In this document: positions 1 through 10,042 of the stretch, piece after piece
How the letters are laid out: each line of letters opens with the position of its first letter
Numbering within the stretch: position 1 is the first letter of the stretch
Assembly (NCBI GenBank): GCA_002179805.1
Contig: NAVB01001200.1
Span: 1-14,100, forward strand
From: Acanthamoeba lenticulata
Taxonomy: Eukaryota > Discosea > Longamoebia > Acanthamoebidae
DNA length: 14,100 nt
Reading direction: 5' to 3'
Notes under the pieces: model-generated
Database searches by the model: none
Seen by the model: only the letters and a program-made list of their open reading frames with translations
What the model was told of the DNA's origin: nothing
Position numbers and translations under genes: made by a program

Positions 1-332
1 TGGGCAAAGTAAGTTTGTGCTATAATGTTAACCACCCTCAAGTTTGTGGCTTATGCTCTGGTATGTGCTTGCTGTACAGTTTCAGAGTAAGAAACCTGTA
101 ACTGATCAGATTCTTTGACAGTTATTGGTGCTTCTCGGTGTAGGGCTAGCTATTTTTTTCTTCACCTGCAGAAAGAATAGTGGGAGCTAGATCTTCTTAA
201 ACCGCTAGAATCTCCCACTTCAACCGTAGAATTTTTTCCGTCCTCTTCGCCTTCCCCCTCCGTCATCCCCAAGCGCACACTGCGAATAGCCTACCTGTGC
301 ACCCCGGCAATTGACATCCTCCCGCTTTACAG
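1..332 (+). other. Probable intron or unresolved 5' part of the glycosyltransferase gene
   Basis: The window opens with eight bases followed by a good donor (GTAAGT at 9), so it probably starts inside an exon of the glycosyltransferase gene. A clean acceptor (ctttacag) ends at 332, just before the first well-supported exon. A second acceptor-like site (cacctgcag) lies near 171, but all three frames after it hit stops within a few codons. A short frame at about 271-330 reads like a Rossmann strand (RIAYLCTP), yet it cannot be joined in phase to the exon at 333. The simplest reading is one intron of about 324 nt. No other gene is seen here. Confidence 0.45.
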
Positions 333-1726
333 GAGTTCTTCGCTGTGATCCCGACTCGAGCTCCGCACAACAGCAGCTACCCTTTTCCTATCATCGAACT
401 GGGCCACAAGGGCATGGATTTCGCCACCTTTCTCCAGGTAAATGCTTCGCAAGAAAGAGAGCCATGAACCCGAGTGCTGAGAATTGCCTTGCCAGCTGTT
501 TGTTAACGAGCTGCACAAGTGGGAGAAATGCCAATGGCCGCACGTCGTATGGTGTCAAGAAGAGGCCTGTCCGTACAACCTGCGCAGACTTGAGCTTCAT
601 CTACCAGTTCTTGCCAACATCCACTTGTACGCTTGTCTCTCCAGGTATTTTGATCCGCATGAAGCGCCGACAGCAGCGGCACGTGTAGCAAAGCCCAGGA
701 TTACGGTTCTTCGGTGTTGCGGCGTTTCCCTTCTCGCTTCACGGCCGGTCAATGCATAGGCAGCAAGCCATGGCTAAGCGAGTACGTCAGTTATCCTGCT
801 GCAGGGCCGTGATACCTTCTTGAAACACTGCCTCTCCTTCTGCACATGCAGTCGAGGATTCACGCAATGGCAAGCCTTCAAAGAAGACGAGTACCAGTTC
901 TCCCCCGAGCAGGGAGAGTATTTCCTTTGGGTTGGCGGCTGCTACTGGGACGCTATGAAGGTACCTCCCAACAGAGCACCCGGCTCAACAAGCAGAGAGC
1001 TAAGTGCGACCATCCATGCAGGGTTTACCCCAGTTCCAAGACCTCGCCATGCAGCATCCGGATCTCAAGTTTGTCGTCTACTGCAGCGGTGAGCCTCCCG
1101 TCGCCAACCGCCTCCGTGAGTTCCAGAAGACGCAGCCCAACTTTGAGTTTCGCGGGACACTCCAGCGTGGGACGCCTCACCACGAAGCTTTCAAGAAAGC
1201 TCGGGCCCTCTTCTTCTGGACCCACATGCAAGGCGAGACTTTTGGCCGCGTCACCATCGAAGCTTTTAGCAAGGTAAACTTAGTTTTTGCAACGAAGGTT
1301 GGCTATCAGTACATGTACCAATATTTTATCTCTCTGTCGTCAACTGCGCAGGGCACTCCTGTGCTGGGCTCAAGACACGCGGCCAACCCGGAGCTTATCA
1401 CTGAAGGGACGGGGATTGCTACAGAAAACTGGGAAGAGCTCAACAGGGCTCTCTACCAGACCTTTAACCGAACACTTGCGTATGAGTACGTGTGCCGCCC
1501 TCTTTTGTCCTTTTGATCGAAGGAGGTCTCACCGTGAGGTGCCAACCACAGGCGAGCGCAGACCTTCCGGGCAAAGCACATCGTGCAGGGCTTGCTCGTC
1601 AAGAGCCGCAAATGGATGACGTCGCTGGCCGACTTTGACGTCTTCACCAACCCCAAGTGCCTCCAGGGCGCGCAGCTGAGCGACGATGACCCCGTCGACT
1701 GGCAATACACCACAGATGCCAAATGA
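333..1726 (+). CDS. GT-B glycosyltransferase (GT4-like), 3' part, six exons
   Basis: This is the C-terminal part of a probable GT-B fold glycosyltransferase, which would transfer a sugar from a nucleotide donor; donor and acceptor cannot be told. Exons: 333-437, 496-747, 805-960, 1022-1273, 1352-1485, 1552-1726. Phases match and give 357 residues up to TGA at 1724. Seen: YFLWVGG starting the C-terminal Rossmann half (near residue 155 of this fragment), DLKFVVYCSG, FEFRGTLQRGTPHHEAFKKA, then ETFGRVTIEAFSKGTPVLGS, which has the E-x7-E pattern of retaining GT4 enzymes. The end of exon 2 is the weak point. A donor at 645 looks better (AG|GTATTT) but is out of phase with the exon at 805, whereas GTCAAT at 748 fits. 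The intron at 1274-1351 is 78 nt and has no in-frame stop. No signal peptide or membrane segment is visible because the N-terminus is missing. Confidence 0.75.
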
Positions 1727-2035
1727 GATGAAGGTGATGACGCTGCCCCTCAAGATTGCCGCATGGATATCCATTTATATACGGCTATGGGAAAGTGAAA
1801 CGAACTGTTCGGGAGACAGTGAAGCAGACGAGGATCAAAACACGCTGATAACGCGTGGAGTGCATGAAAGTCGTGGTCGCCCCCGTCAACCTACGCGCCA
1901 TGATCACGGCTTTAAAGGTGGCTGATGCGGTTGTACTCGGCTGTATTAAGAATGCAACCAACATAAACTATGTACACTTCCTGAGATCTCAAATCTCCTG
2001 TGCCTGTTGCTTGCGTGAAGGAAGGGAGCGCGCGT
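1727..2035. other. Convergent intergenic region
   Basis: These 309 bases separate the stop codons of two converging genes, the glycosyltransferase and the LRR-PP2C gene. They must hold both 3' UTRs. I see no convincing open frame, no RNA gene, and no AATAAA-type signal on either strand. Confidence 0.6.
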
Positions 2036-5000
2036 TCAGAGGCGGACGACGGTCACGGTCACATTATCTTTACACTCCTTGCTGTGGAGGGCCACCCGCA
2101 GCAGGTGGTGTGCCGCCTCGGCCGCCGACTTGGGGCGCGCAAGGTCCAGCGCTCGCCGCCCCGACATGACGTCCCACAACTGCACACAAATTCATGTGGT
2201 TGAGTTGATTGAAAAATATGTGGGAGAGCAAGGGCCCTACGTACGCCATCCGAGGCGAGTATGAGGTGGGTGTCGACGCCAGGCGTGAGCTTGATGGCGT
2301 CGGAGATGTGCGGGACGGCGATCATGCCCGAGTCGTTGTCCTTGGCAAAATGGTCGCCGAGCGCGCGCGTGATGGCGATGCCCCCACCGATGCGCGTCTG
2401 GCTCTCGCCCACGTCGATGCCCGTGCGCGCCATCCGCTCGCGCTCGTCCTCGTTGGACCCGAGCTTGTGCTCGCGCGTCAGCTCCACCACGCGATTCCCA
2501 CAACTGTTGGTTTGTGGAATAATAGTTTCAAAGTTAATGAAATAAGAAAAACAGGAAACAATGGAAAAAAGAGATCAATGAATAAATAAATAAATAAATA
2601 AATAAATAAACTCAAGATCATGGAACTTGAAGGGGATAAAGGCGGAAGAGGGTACTTGATGAAAGCGGAGGAGTCGCCGGCGTTGGCGGCCTGGAGGTAT
2701 CGGTCGCTGCCCAACTTCCAGATGAGCACAACGGTGGCGGTGCAGCCCTCGTACTCGAACTGCGCCATCTTGTTGTCCACCGCCAGGAACGCCCGATGCA
2801 GCACCTCTGATGCGTCCTCCCGCAGCCCATGCCCGTGCCGAGACCCATGGCCGTGGCCGCCGAGCCGCTTGATCTGGGCCACGATCTCGGCGGGCATCAG
2901 GCGCAGCGCGGCGTGGGCGGCCTCCTTGCCGCCGTGCCCGTCAAACACGCAGAAGAGCGCCGCCTCGAGCTCGTCGTTGTCGTTGTCGCCACTGAGGGGG
3001 TGGTGCACGAGCGGGACGTGCTCGCCATGGGCGTCCTCCTGCTGGATGGCCTCCTTCTTGGCGCGCAGGAGGCCCGCCTTGTTGAGGTCCTCCACCGCGC
3101 AAAACTCCTGCACGAGGCGCGCGTCGTCCCGTGGTGGCAGCGCCGCGATCTCGGCCTCGTCCAGCTCGCGCAGCAGCTGCTGCGCGTGGCCGGCACCTTC
3201 GCCGTCCTCGCTGGCCACAGAGAGGCGCGAGCCGCCGCCGGTGGCCGTCTCGCTGTCCGACGAGTCCACGCTGTCGCGACCGCCACCATTGTGATCCTCG
3301 TCCTCCACGTCGACGTCACCATTCTCGTCACTCAGCTGGAGGTCTCGGGCAGCTTCGCCGAGCTGCTTGAGGAGGTCCTCTTTGGCCGTCGCCGCTGTCG
3401 AAGCGTCTCGCGGTCCGCCCATCGTGCGGAACAGGTCAAACGTGTTACCTTCGCCGTTCCCGCCTGCACGTGCATGCGCGCGTGAGCGCATGAGCTGTCG
3501 CGGCTCCCCGGCGGAGGGAGGGAGGACGGCGTACGGGGTGAGTGGCGCGCGCTGGACGGGGCGCTGACGCCCTTGAGCCGCGCGCGGCGGCCCATGGAGC
3601 CGATCGGGATCTGCAGGCGCTCCTCCATGGGGATGAGGCCCTCCTTGGTGGCCTCGTCCTGGGCCTGCTGGTGGAAGTTGTCCGACTTGGAGGGCTGGAT
3701 GAGGACCTTGGCCTTCTGGCCCGGCGCAGCGCCCGTCAGGAGCGTCTTGAGCGAGGTAAGCTCCACGAGCACCTTTTTCCACTCGCCCTGGCCTGTCCGC
3801 CCACGCGCGTCAGCTAAAACCGGTTGCGGCCGCGACCGGACCAGGCGCCCAAAACCGCAACCGGGAGCCGGGAGTGGTGGCGCGTACCAAAGCCGAGCTG
3901 GCCGAGGGGGTTGCCGCGCATGTCGAGCTCGTCGAGGTTCTTGAGGAGGCGGAAGTGGTCGGGCAGGTCGACGAGGCGGTTGGACATGAGGTGGAGCTTC
4001 TTGAGGGTCGGGGCCAGCCGCGCGATCGAGGCCGGGATGGCGTCGAGCCCGTTGGCCTCGATCGAGAGGACCTCGACGCGTGGCAGCGTGGTGAGGCCCT
4101 CGGGGAAGCCCGCAAACTTGTTGTAGCCGATGCACAGCTCGACGAGATTCTTGAGGCGGCTCAGGTCGGCCGGCACGCTGGTCAGGAGGTTGTTGCTGAG
4201 GTCGACCTTCTCGAGCTGCTCAAAGGCCCAGAACTCGGGCGGCAGCGCGCGGATGAAGTTGCCCGCGAGGCGCACCATCTTGAGGCTCCGCATGCGGCAC
4301 AGGTCCGGCGGGACGCTGGCCAGGAAGTTGTAAGACAGGTTGAGGGTCTGCAGCTCGTGCATGTGGACCAGCGCCAGCGGGAAGTGGGCCAGCCGGTTGC
4401 TGTTAAGGAACAGCTTGGACACGGTCCGCATCCGGCCCAGCGCCTTGGGCAGCTTCGTGAGGCGGTTGCTCTGGAGGTCGAGGATCATCAGCTTGCTCAG
4501 CTTGTCCAGGCTCTTGGGCACCTTCGTCAGTTGGTTGTGGCTCGCCACGAGCACCGTCAGGTTGGTAAGCTGAGCTGTTGTTGGTGTTGTCGTTGTTGTT
4601 TCAAACCCCCCACACAAACAACAAAGCTTAGTTTCTTGAAAGAAAAGTAGAGAGTACGCGAACGTTGCTACATCATGATCGAGAAAAACGCAAATAAGCA
4701 TTAGAATCATAAAATAAGTCGCGCACCAATCTCAGAGGGAAGCGCGGCGAGTTTGTTGAGTTGAATGTCAAGAATTTGGAGAGTCGTGCGGCTGTAGAGT
4801 GATTCGGGAAGCTCGACAAGGCCTTGCCGACTCAAATCGGCTTGGAAGGAGCTGTCACCCATCATAGCCCACAGTGGGGTTTCCTCATCGTTCCGAGCGT
4901 CGCTTCATCAAACCCCCCAACAACCATTTGTCAATGGACAAAAAAAAATAACACATAATAGAATTTGACAACGAAAAACGCGTACCTGCGCCAAACGTGA

Positions 5001-5299
5001 AGGGATTGGCTGCGAACGAGCTCTGGTCGTGAAACGACCCCCTTCAGCGACGTCGAGCGAGGAAGTTCGGCTGGTCGTGAGGGGACGGGCACGCCACTTG
5101 GAGGCTGGATGGTAGTGCCTGTTCGATGCAGTCGCACCGCGGGCGGTGGTACCGTACCCTGGCCGCTCTTACTCTTGTCCTTGAGCCGTTTCATGCCTCT
5201 CAAAATGTCCAATTTCTGAAGGAGGGCATGCTTTTTGTCCGGCCCACCTTCCTCATTCTTCTTTGATTTGCCCTCGCCCTTAGATCCCTCGTGGCTCAT
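2036..5299 (-). CDS. Leucine-rich-repeat / PP2C-type phosphatase fusion
   Basis: Probable Mn/Mg-dependent Ser/Thr phosphatase (PPM) with an N-terminal LRR array, a layout recalling PHLPP but with no PH domain seen. Exons (minus strand): 5299-4986, 4902-4727, 4574-3888, 3813-3535, 3463-2656, 2503-2245, 2179-2036; phases agree, about 888 aa. Residues 1-105 are basic and disordered. About 11 LRRs of 23 residues follow (roughly 130-385; for example LMILDLQSNRLTKLPKAL). A linker rich in Ser and acids precedes the PP2C domain at about 600-888: ED 628-629, DGHGG 660-664, GDSSAF 748-753, RIGGGIAITRALGDH 792-806, SDG 839-841, DN 879-880. The metal-binding acids are present, but the usual phosphate-binding Arg four residues before ED is Ala624. 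The start is uncertain: the frame stays open to a strong acceptor (gtcccccag) ending at 5369, so an upstream exon is possible. The gene is divergent from the AP-3 beta gene. Confidence 0.85.
2581..2610. repeat. (AAAT)n microsatellite in an LRR-PP2C intron
   Basis: About seven and a half copies of the tetranucleotide AAAT on the plus strand, inside the 152-nt intron 2504-2655. It reads as TTTA repeats on the coding strand and forms part of the AT-rich intron body. Confidence 0.95.
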
Positions 5300-5533
5300 G
5301 CTGTCAATGGGCTGCTGGGACGAAGAAGAAGAGGAGGAAGAAGAAGAAGAAGATCCGCTAGCAGCTACCTGGGGGACAAAACAGGGAGTCGATAAGATCG
5401 ACAGCTCCCAAATGAAACTAGAAAAGCAAGGAAAATGTCTAGAGAAAAGGCATATTTTTGTGGCGCGGAAGCTGCGGACAAGGTTTCTGGTGAGGAAGAG
5501 AGGGCGTGAACACACCCACACATACACTCAAAA
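5300..5533. promoter_or_regulatory. Divergent promoter region between LRR-PP2C and AP-3 beta
   Basis: The first secure ATG of the LRR-PP2C gene (minus strand, 5299) and the AP-3 beta ATG (plus strand, 5534) are only 234 bp apart and point away from each other. The interval must hold both 5' UTRs and promoters. It contains a GAA/GAG tract and, on the minus strand, acceptor-like sites near 5369 and 5489 that suggest a spliced leader exon for the phosphatase gene. I see no clear TATA box. Confidence 0.55.
5322..5352. repeat. GAA/GAG trinucleotide tract
   Basis: About ten GAA/GAG triplets on the plus strand. On the minus strand they are TCT/TCC codons. If the LRR-PP2C gene starts upstream of 5299 they encode a run of about twelve serines; otherwise they lie in its 5' UTR. 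The gene's start is therefore decided by whether this tract is translated. Confidence 0.85.
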
Positions 5534-8500
5534 ATGAATAAGCTTGTGGGGCATGGGCGATACTTTGAGGCCACAAACCCCAAGTTTGATGAGATCAAAC
5601 TGCTCCTCGACAATCCCAATGCAAAGGAAAAGATGGAGGGGATGAAGCGACTTCTCGCGGTTTGGCCCATCCCAACAATTTTCAATGCACACTGCTGCCG
5701 ATCTTCTTACTTACTTACTTACTTCTTCCCATCACTGCGCATTTGCGGCGGGCCCTACAGATGATGTCGAAGGGCACTGACGTGTCAGCACTCTACCCAG
5801 ATGTGGTGAAGAATGTCATCTGCAAGAACATGGGCGTGAAGAAGCTCGTCTACATGTTCCTCGCGCACTACGCTGAACTGGAGCCTGATCCAGCACTCTT
5901 GGCCATCAACAACTTCCAGCGTGACATGCAGAGTGACAATCAGCTTCTGCGCGCTCTCGGTCTGCGGGTCATGTCAAGCATACGCCTGCGCGTCATCGTT
6001 CAAGTGGTTGTGCTGGCCATTAAGAAGGCGGCCAAAGACTCATCGCCCTACGTCCGCAAGGCCGCTGCCCATGCCCTTCCCAAAGTCTACTCGTACGTCA
6101 TTCTCTCTGCTCATCTTCTGCTTAGCCTCTGGTCTTTCCCTTTTCTTCGCTTGTGGCGTCAATTTTAACGAACGAAATTTGTATATCCTATGAATGAATG
6201 AATAATGAAGGCTGGATGAGGAGCAACTGCCCGATCTTCTCGACATTTTGCAGACCTTATTTCGAGATCACTCGCCCATGGTCCTGGGAAGCGCCTTCTG
6301 GGCCTTTAACGAGATTTGCCCCGAGCGATTCGACATGATTCATGCCCACTTCCGCAAAGTGTGCCACCTCTTGGCTGACATCGACGAGTGGGGCCAAGTG
6401 GCCGCGCTCAACGCCCTCACTCGCTATGCCCGCACGCAGTTCACCAACCCTGAGGCCTCTGCCGACGCCACTGCCAAGGTCTGTCTCTCTGTCTGTTTGT
6501 TTTCCCCTCTTCCTTCTGAACAGCTGCATCTCTCCTCTCTCCTCTTCCAACATGAGCACCTTCAATAACACGTTAAGAGGACGGCGACGGAGGATGTTGG
6601 TGTCTAACCCGATCAGTCTCGCTCACAGAACAAGCCCAAGAGGCGACGGTCGTGGGGAAGCGGCAGCAGCAACTCGGGCTCCGAGTCCGAATCCGAGGAG
6701 GAGGACAACGACCTCATGGCGGGCGTAGGCGACATGGACTCGGACCACCGACTCCTCCTTCAGTCCACTCTCCCCCTCTTCCGTTCTCGCAACGCCAGCG
6801 TACGTCTTCTTTTACTTTTTACATTTTATTTTATTTATTTATTTATTTATTAAAAAACTAGTTTTCTTCTACTTCTTAGATAGGTAATATATATTATTCA
6901 TCCTATACTTTATTTTAGTTGCTGAGTATTGTCAAGCTCACTTGTTTGGCGGGAAACAGGTCGTCGTGGCCGCGGCCTCGCTCTACTTCTACTTGGCCCC
7001 GTCGGCTGAGGCTACAGTCGCTGGGCGCGCCCTCACGCGGGTGCTCCACTCCCCGCGCGAGGTGCAGTACATCGTGCTCTCCACCATCGCCACCATGGCC
7101 GCCGTCCGCCCTGTACGCTCCACCACAACGTTTTGTTCAATTATTCTTATTGACATTTTTAAAATACATTTAAAATACTGCAGTCGATGTTCGAGCCATT
7201 TTTGCTGGACTTTTTCGTCAACTCGACCGACGCAGCCTTCATCCGGAAGCTCAAGCTGGGCATCCTGACCTGCATCGCCACCGAGACCAGCATCGGCTCC
7301 ATCCTGGATGAGCTCAACGTACCTCCTCCATCATCGTACTTCCTCGCGATATTCAAGCGTTTTATTTAGCCTCTTTATGCTTTTCTTTTCTTTTCTTCTT
7401 CTTTTTCTTTTTCTACCTAAATCGGTGTATTTCGTCATTCCGTTCTGGCCACACCATCAGACCTACGTGCACCGGGAGGACAAGGAGCTGGTCAAGGCCT
7501 CGATCCAGGCCATCGGGCGCTGCGCGTCGCGGCTACCGGAGGTGGCCGACAGCTGTATGCGGACGCTCATGTCACTCATCGCCCACCGCACGGAGGAGGT
7601 CGTCGCTGAGTCGGTCGTGGTCATCAAGAAGCTGCTCCAGGCCGGGGCCAACCAGGACTTCCCGCTGCGCCAAGTGGTCAAGCAGCTCTCCAAGCTGCTG
7701 CCGCAGGTCACCGTGCCCAAAGCCCGCGCTGCCATCGTGTGGGTCATCGGCGAGTACCACCAGCACGTCCCGCTCATCGCCCCCGACGTCCTCCGCGTCC
7801 TCGCCAAGTCCTTCACTGACGAGGTAAGAAGTATTCTAATATTTCTTTCTTTTTTATGGGTTGAAGAATTTCGACTTAATGAACAAAGAAATATATAACT
7901 TTCATCTTTTTATGTGGCAATCCTGTGCAGACGGAGCTGGTGAAACTGCAGACGCTGAATCTGGGCGTGAAGCTGTTTTTGACGAACCCTACACAGACGC
8001 GTGAGATCTTCCGACACGTGCTCGAGCTGGCCAAGTACGATCTCAACTACGACGTTCGCGACAAGGCCCGCCTCGTCCGCGGCGTCCTCTTTGCTGGCGG
8101 CACCAACGGCGCCTCCGGCGGCGTCCTGGCTCAGCACGCACAGCGGCTCTTCATGGCCGCCAAGCCCGCGCCGGCCTCCGACGCCGCCGCCGCGCTAGCG
8201 GACGTGGTCAAGGGCGCCGAATACGCCCTGGGCTCTCTCTCCCACGTTGTCGGCCACAAGGCCGTCGGCTATCTGGTACGCGCGATGTGTGTGTGTGTGT
8301 GTGCCGCCCAAGCGCGTCGACTCTGATGCGCGCTCATTGAGCTATGCTTACGCTCGGACGACCGTGCCGTGCAGCCCATCCCGGACTTTCCTGCGGTGGC
8401 ACCGGACACGGACCGGACGCCTGAGGACGCGCTCGGCGCTGGCGAAGGCCCGGCCGTCAGCCTTGGCGGCGCCAGCAGCGGCCACGGCCGTGGCGGCTAC

Positions 8501-10042
8501 TCGGACACGGACTCGTATTCGGACTCGGACGACGGCTCGTGGTCTTCCCGGAGCCGCTCCGACTCTGAGTCCGATTCGGACGGCTCCTATTCACGCTCAG
8601 GCTCTGGCTCGGACTCAGACTCAGACAGCGGCCGCCGTGGCCGCCGCCCCGCGCGCCGCCGGTCGCGCTCGGGCTCGGACTCGTATTCGGGCTCGGAGAA
8701 CGAATCGCGCTCGGACGACTCGCATTCCGGCTCGGACTCGTATTCGGACTCGGCCTCGGACTCAGAGGACGACCGCCGTCGCCGACCGCGGAGGACCGGA
8801 GGGGGAGGAGGCGCGCCAGCGGCGGTGCCGGCGGCGCCGGCGGTGTCTGGCTACGAGGCGCTGCTGGGCGGCTTGGAAGGCCTCAGCCTGGGAGGCAGCA
8901 GCGCGGCCGCTGGCGGCCCGACCCTCGTGCCCGCGGCGGCTGTCCCCGTCAATGGCGCCCTCCCCACACCATCCTCGTCGTCATCATCGTCGGTCGCCAC
9001 CATCGTACCGTCGTCATCAGCGTCGTCCTCGCTGTCGTCGTCGCAGGCGCCCAAGCAGGTGCTCTTGTCGCACGTGGCCGGGGGCGGCCTGCAGGTCGAG
9101 TACCGGTTCCTCCGGCGGCCGTCGATCCACGGGCGCGAGTACAGCTCGATGGAGGTCTTCCTCGCCAACCACCTCCCCGCCACCGACATCCACAACGTCC
9201 GCCTCACCGACGCTGTACGTCGTGTTCCCCCTCCCGCGCGCGCGTATATCGTGTGTGACTTATCGCACGCACACACACACACACACACGATACAGTCGGT
9301 GGAGGGGGCGGGGGTCAAAGTGGTGCCGTTCGCCGAGGTAGGAGTGCTGCCGGCCGGGGCGGCCTACCAGACGCACATGAACGTGGCCTTCACGTCGGCC
9401 TCGGGCGCCGTGCGGCTCGAGGTGGCCTCTGACCGCGGCACCTTCCCGGTCTCCCTCCGCCCGGCCCTGGGCGAGCTCCTCCGCCCGCTCACCCTCTCCG
9501 ACGCCGACTTTGATGCCCGCCAGAGTACGACCACGACAAGATAAAGACTTGATGTTGACGAATGATGTTGTTCATTGATGGTGGCATCGCGCAGAGGAGC
9601 TGGGCGGGATGCAAGAATCGTCGGATCACCTGACGCTGCCGGCGGAGCTGACAGGCGCGCGCCTCGTCGGCCGCGTGCTGGAGCTCCTCAATGTCGGTGC
9701 TTGCGTCGTCGACGTGCCCGTTCGTCTCCCTCCCCCTCATCCCTTGTTGTTGTTGTGGTGGAAAAGCATCGCCCCCAATCCTCATCATTTTAATGGTCAC
9801 CGGCCCATCTCATCGTGATTGGTGATGATGAATGATGGTTGCAGGCGGGCGTGTACAAGTTCGCGGGGACGGCCATCTTTGACGCCGAGGACAAGCTCGT
9901 GGCGCTGATCTCGCTGCGGGCCGAGGGCGAGCAGCCGTCGACGGCGTACCTCCTCCGCGTCAACTGCGCGGACCCGATCATGGCCGCCACCGCCAAGAAC
10001 CTCCTCAAGACCGGCCTCGTCGCTGCGACGACTCAGCCGTGA
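5534..10042 (+). CDS. ap3b1: AP-3 adaptor complex subunit beta
   Basis: Large beta subunit of the AP-3 adaptor, which sorts cargo from endosome or trans-Golgi membranes to lysosome-related compartments. Exons: 5534-5659, 5761-6092, 6211-6478, 6629-6799, 6960-7112, 7184-7318, 7461-7823, 7931-8275, 8375-9214, 9296-9524, 9595-9713, 9845-10042. All phases agree, giving 1092 aa, close to the animal AP3B1 length. Adaptin-N solenoid 10-630: DVVKNVICKNMGVKKLVY, SPYVRKAAAHA, WGQVAALNALTRYARTQF, REVQYIVLSTIATM, VVAESVVVIKKLLQ. Residues 243-275 form an acidic Ser loop. The hinge (632 to about 825) is Ser/Asp/Arg-rich at 673-774. The beta3 C-terminal region starts near 855 and includes GELLRPLTLSDADFD. 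No clathrin box of the LLDLD type is seen. The first donor is the unusual GTTTGG, but the join gives MKRLLA|MMSKGTDVS, matching the family. The ATG at 5534 is the only suitable start; the N-terminus is slightly short compared with animals. Confidence 0.95.
5706..5724. repeat. Short (CTTA)n repeat in AP-3 beta intron 1
   Basis: Four to five copies of CTTA within the intron 5660-5760, lying in the pyrimidine-rich stretch before the acceptor. Confidence 0.85.
6829..6851. repeat. (TTTA)n repeat in an AP-3 beta intron
   Basis: A short run of ATTT/TTTA units in the 160-nt AT-rich intron 6800-6959. It resembles the repeat in the LRR-PP2C intron at 2581. Confidence 0.85.
8286..8303. repeat. (TG)n microsatellite in an AP-3 beta intron
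   Basis: Nine TG dinucleotides just after the donor GTACGC at 8276, within the intron 8276-8374. Confidence 0.95.
8499..8803 (+). repeat. ap3b1: Ser/Asp/Arg low-complexity repeat coding for the AP-3 beta hinge
   Basis: This part of exon 9 encodes residues of about 673-774, built from imperfect copies of GSDSYSDS and SDSDS interleaved with RSRS and RRGRR patches. At DNA level, units such as cggactcgtattcgg recur around 8510, 8678 and 8738. The family is known for a Ser-rich acidic stretch here, so the composition is expected; the repeated unit suggests expansion by slippage or unequal crossing over. It is a likely target for acid-directed kinases such as CK2 (inferred). Confidence 0.85.
9270..9288. 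repeat. (CA)n microsatellite in an AP-3 beta intron
   Basis: About nine CA units close to the acceptor of the 81-nt intron 9215-9295. The intron length is divisible by three and it has no in-frame stop, so the repeat would be translated as alternating His-Thr if the intron were retained. Confidence 0.95.

Noticed and set aside
271..330. Short frame reading RIAYLCTPAIDILPLY, like a first Rossmann strand of the glycosyltransferase
   Set aside because: It cannot be joined in phase to the exon at 333 without an unrealistically short intron, and stops lie close by. Probably chance within an intron.
3874..4650. Long plus-strand frame (258 aa) opposite the LRR exon
   Set aside because: Antisense shadow of the LRR repeats. 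GC-rich coding sequence leaves the opposite strand open, and its Val/Glu/Leu-rich translation matches no family I recognise.
2036..5299. Reading the LRR-PP2C gene as a fungal-type adenylyl cyclase (LRR-PP2C-cyclase)
   Set aside because: The frame ends with the PP2C DN-VTV motif and a stop at 2036; no cyclase domain follows before the convergent neighbour.
8247..9341. Plus-strand frame (364 aa) rich in Arg and Thr overlapping AP-3 beta exon 9
   Set aside because: It is a frame-shifted reading of the Ser/Asp repeat region; the AP-3 beta frame is in phase with flanking exons and matches the family.
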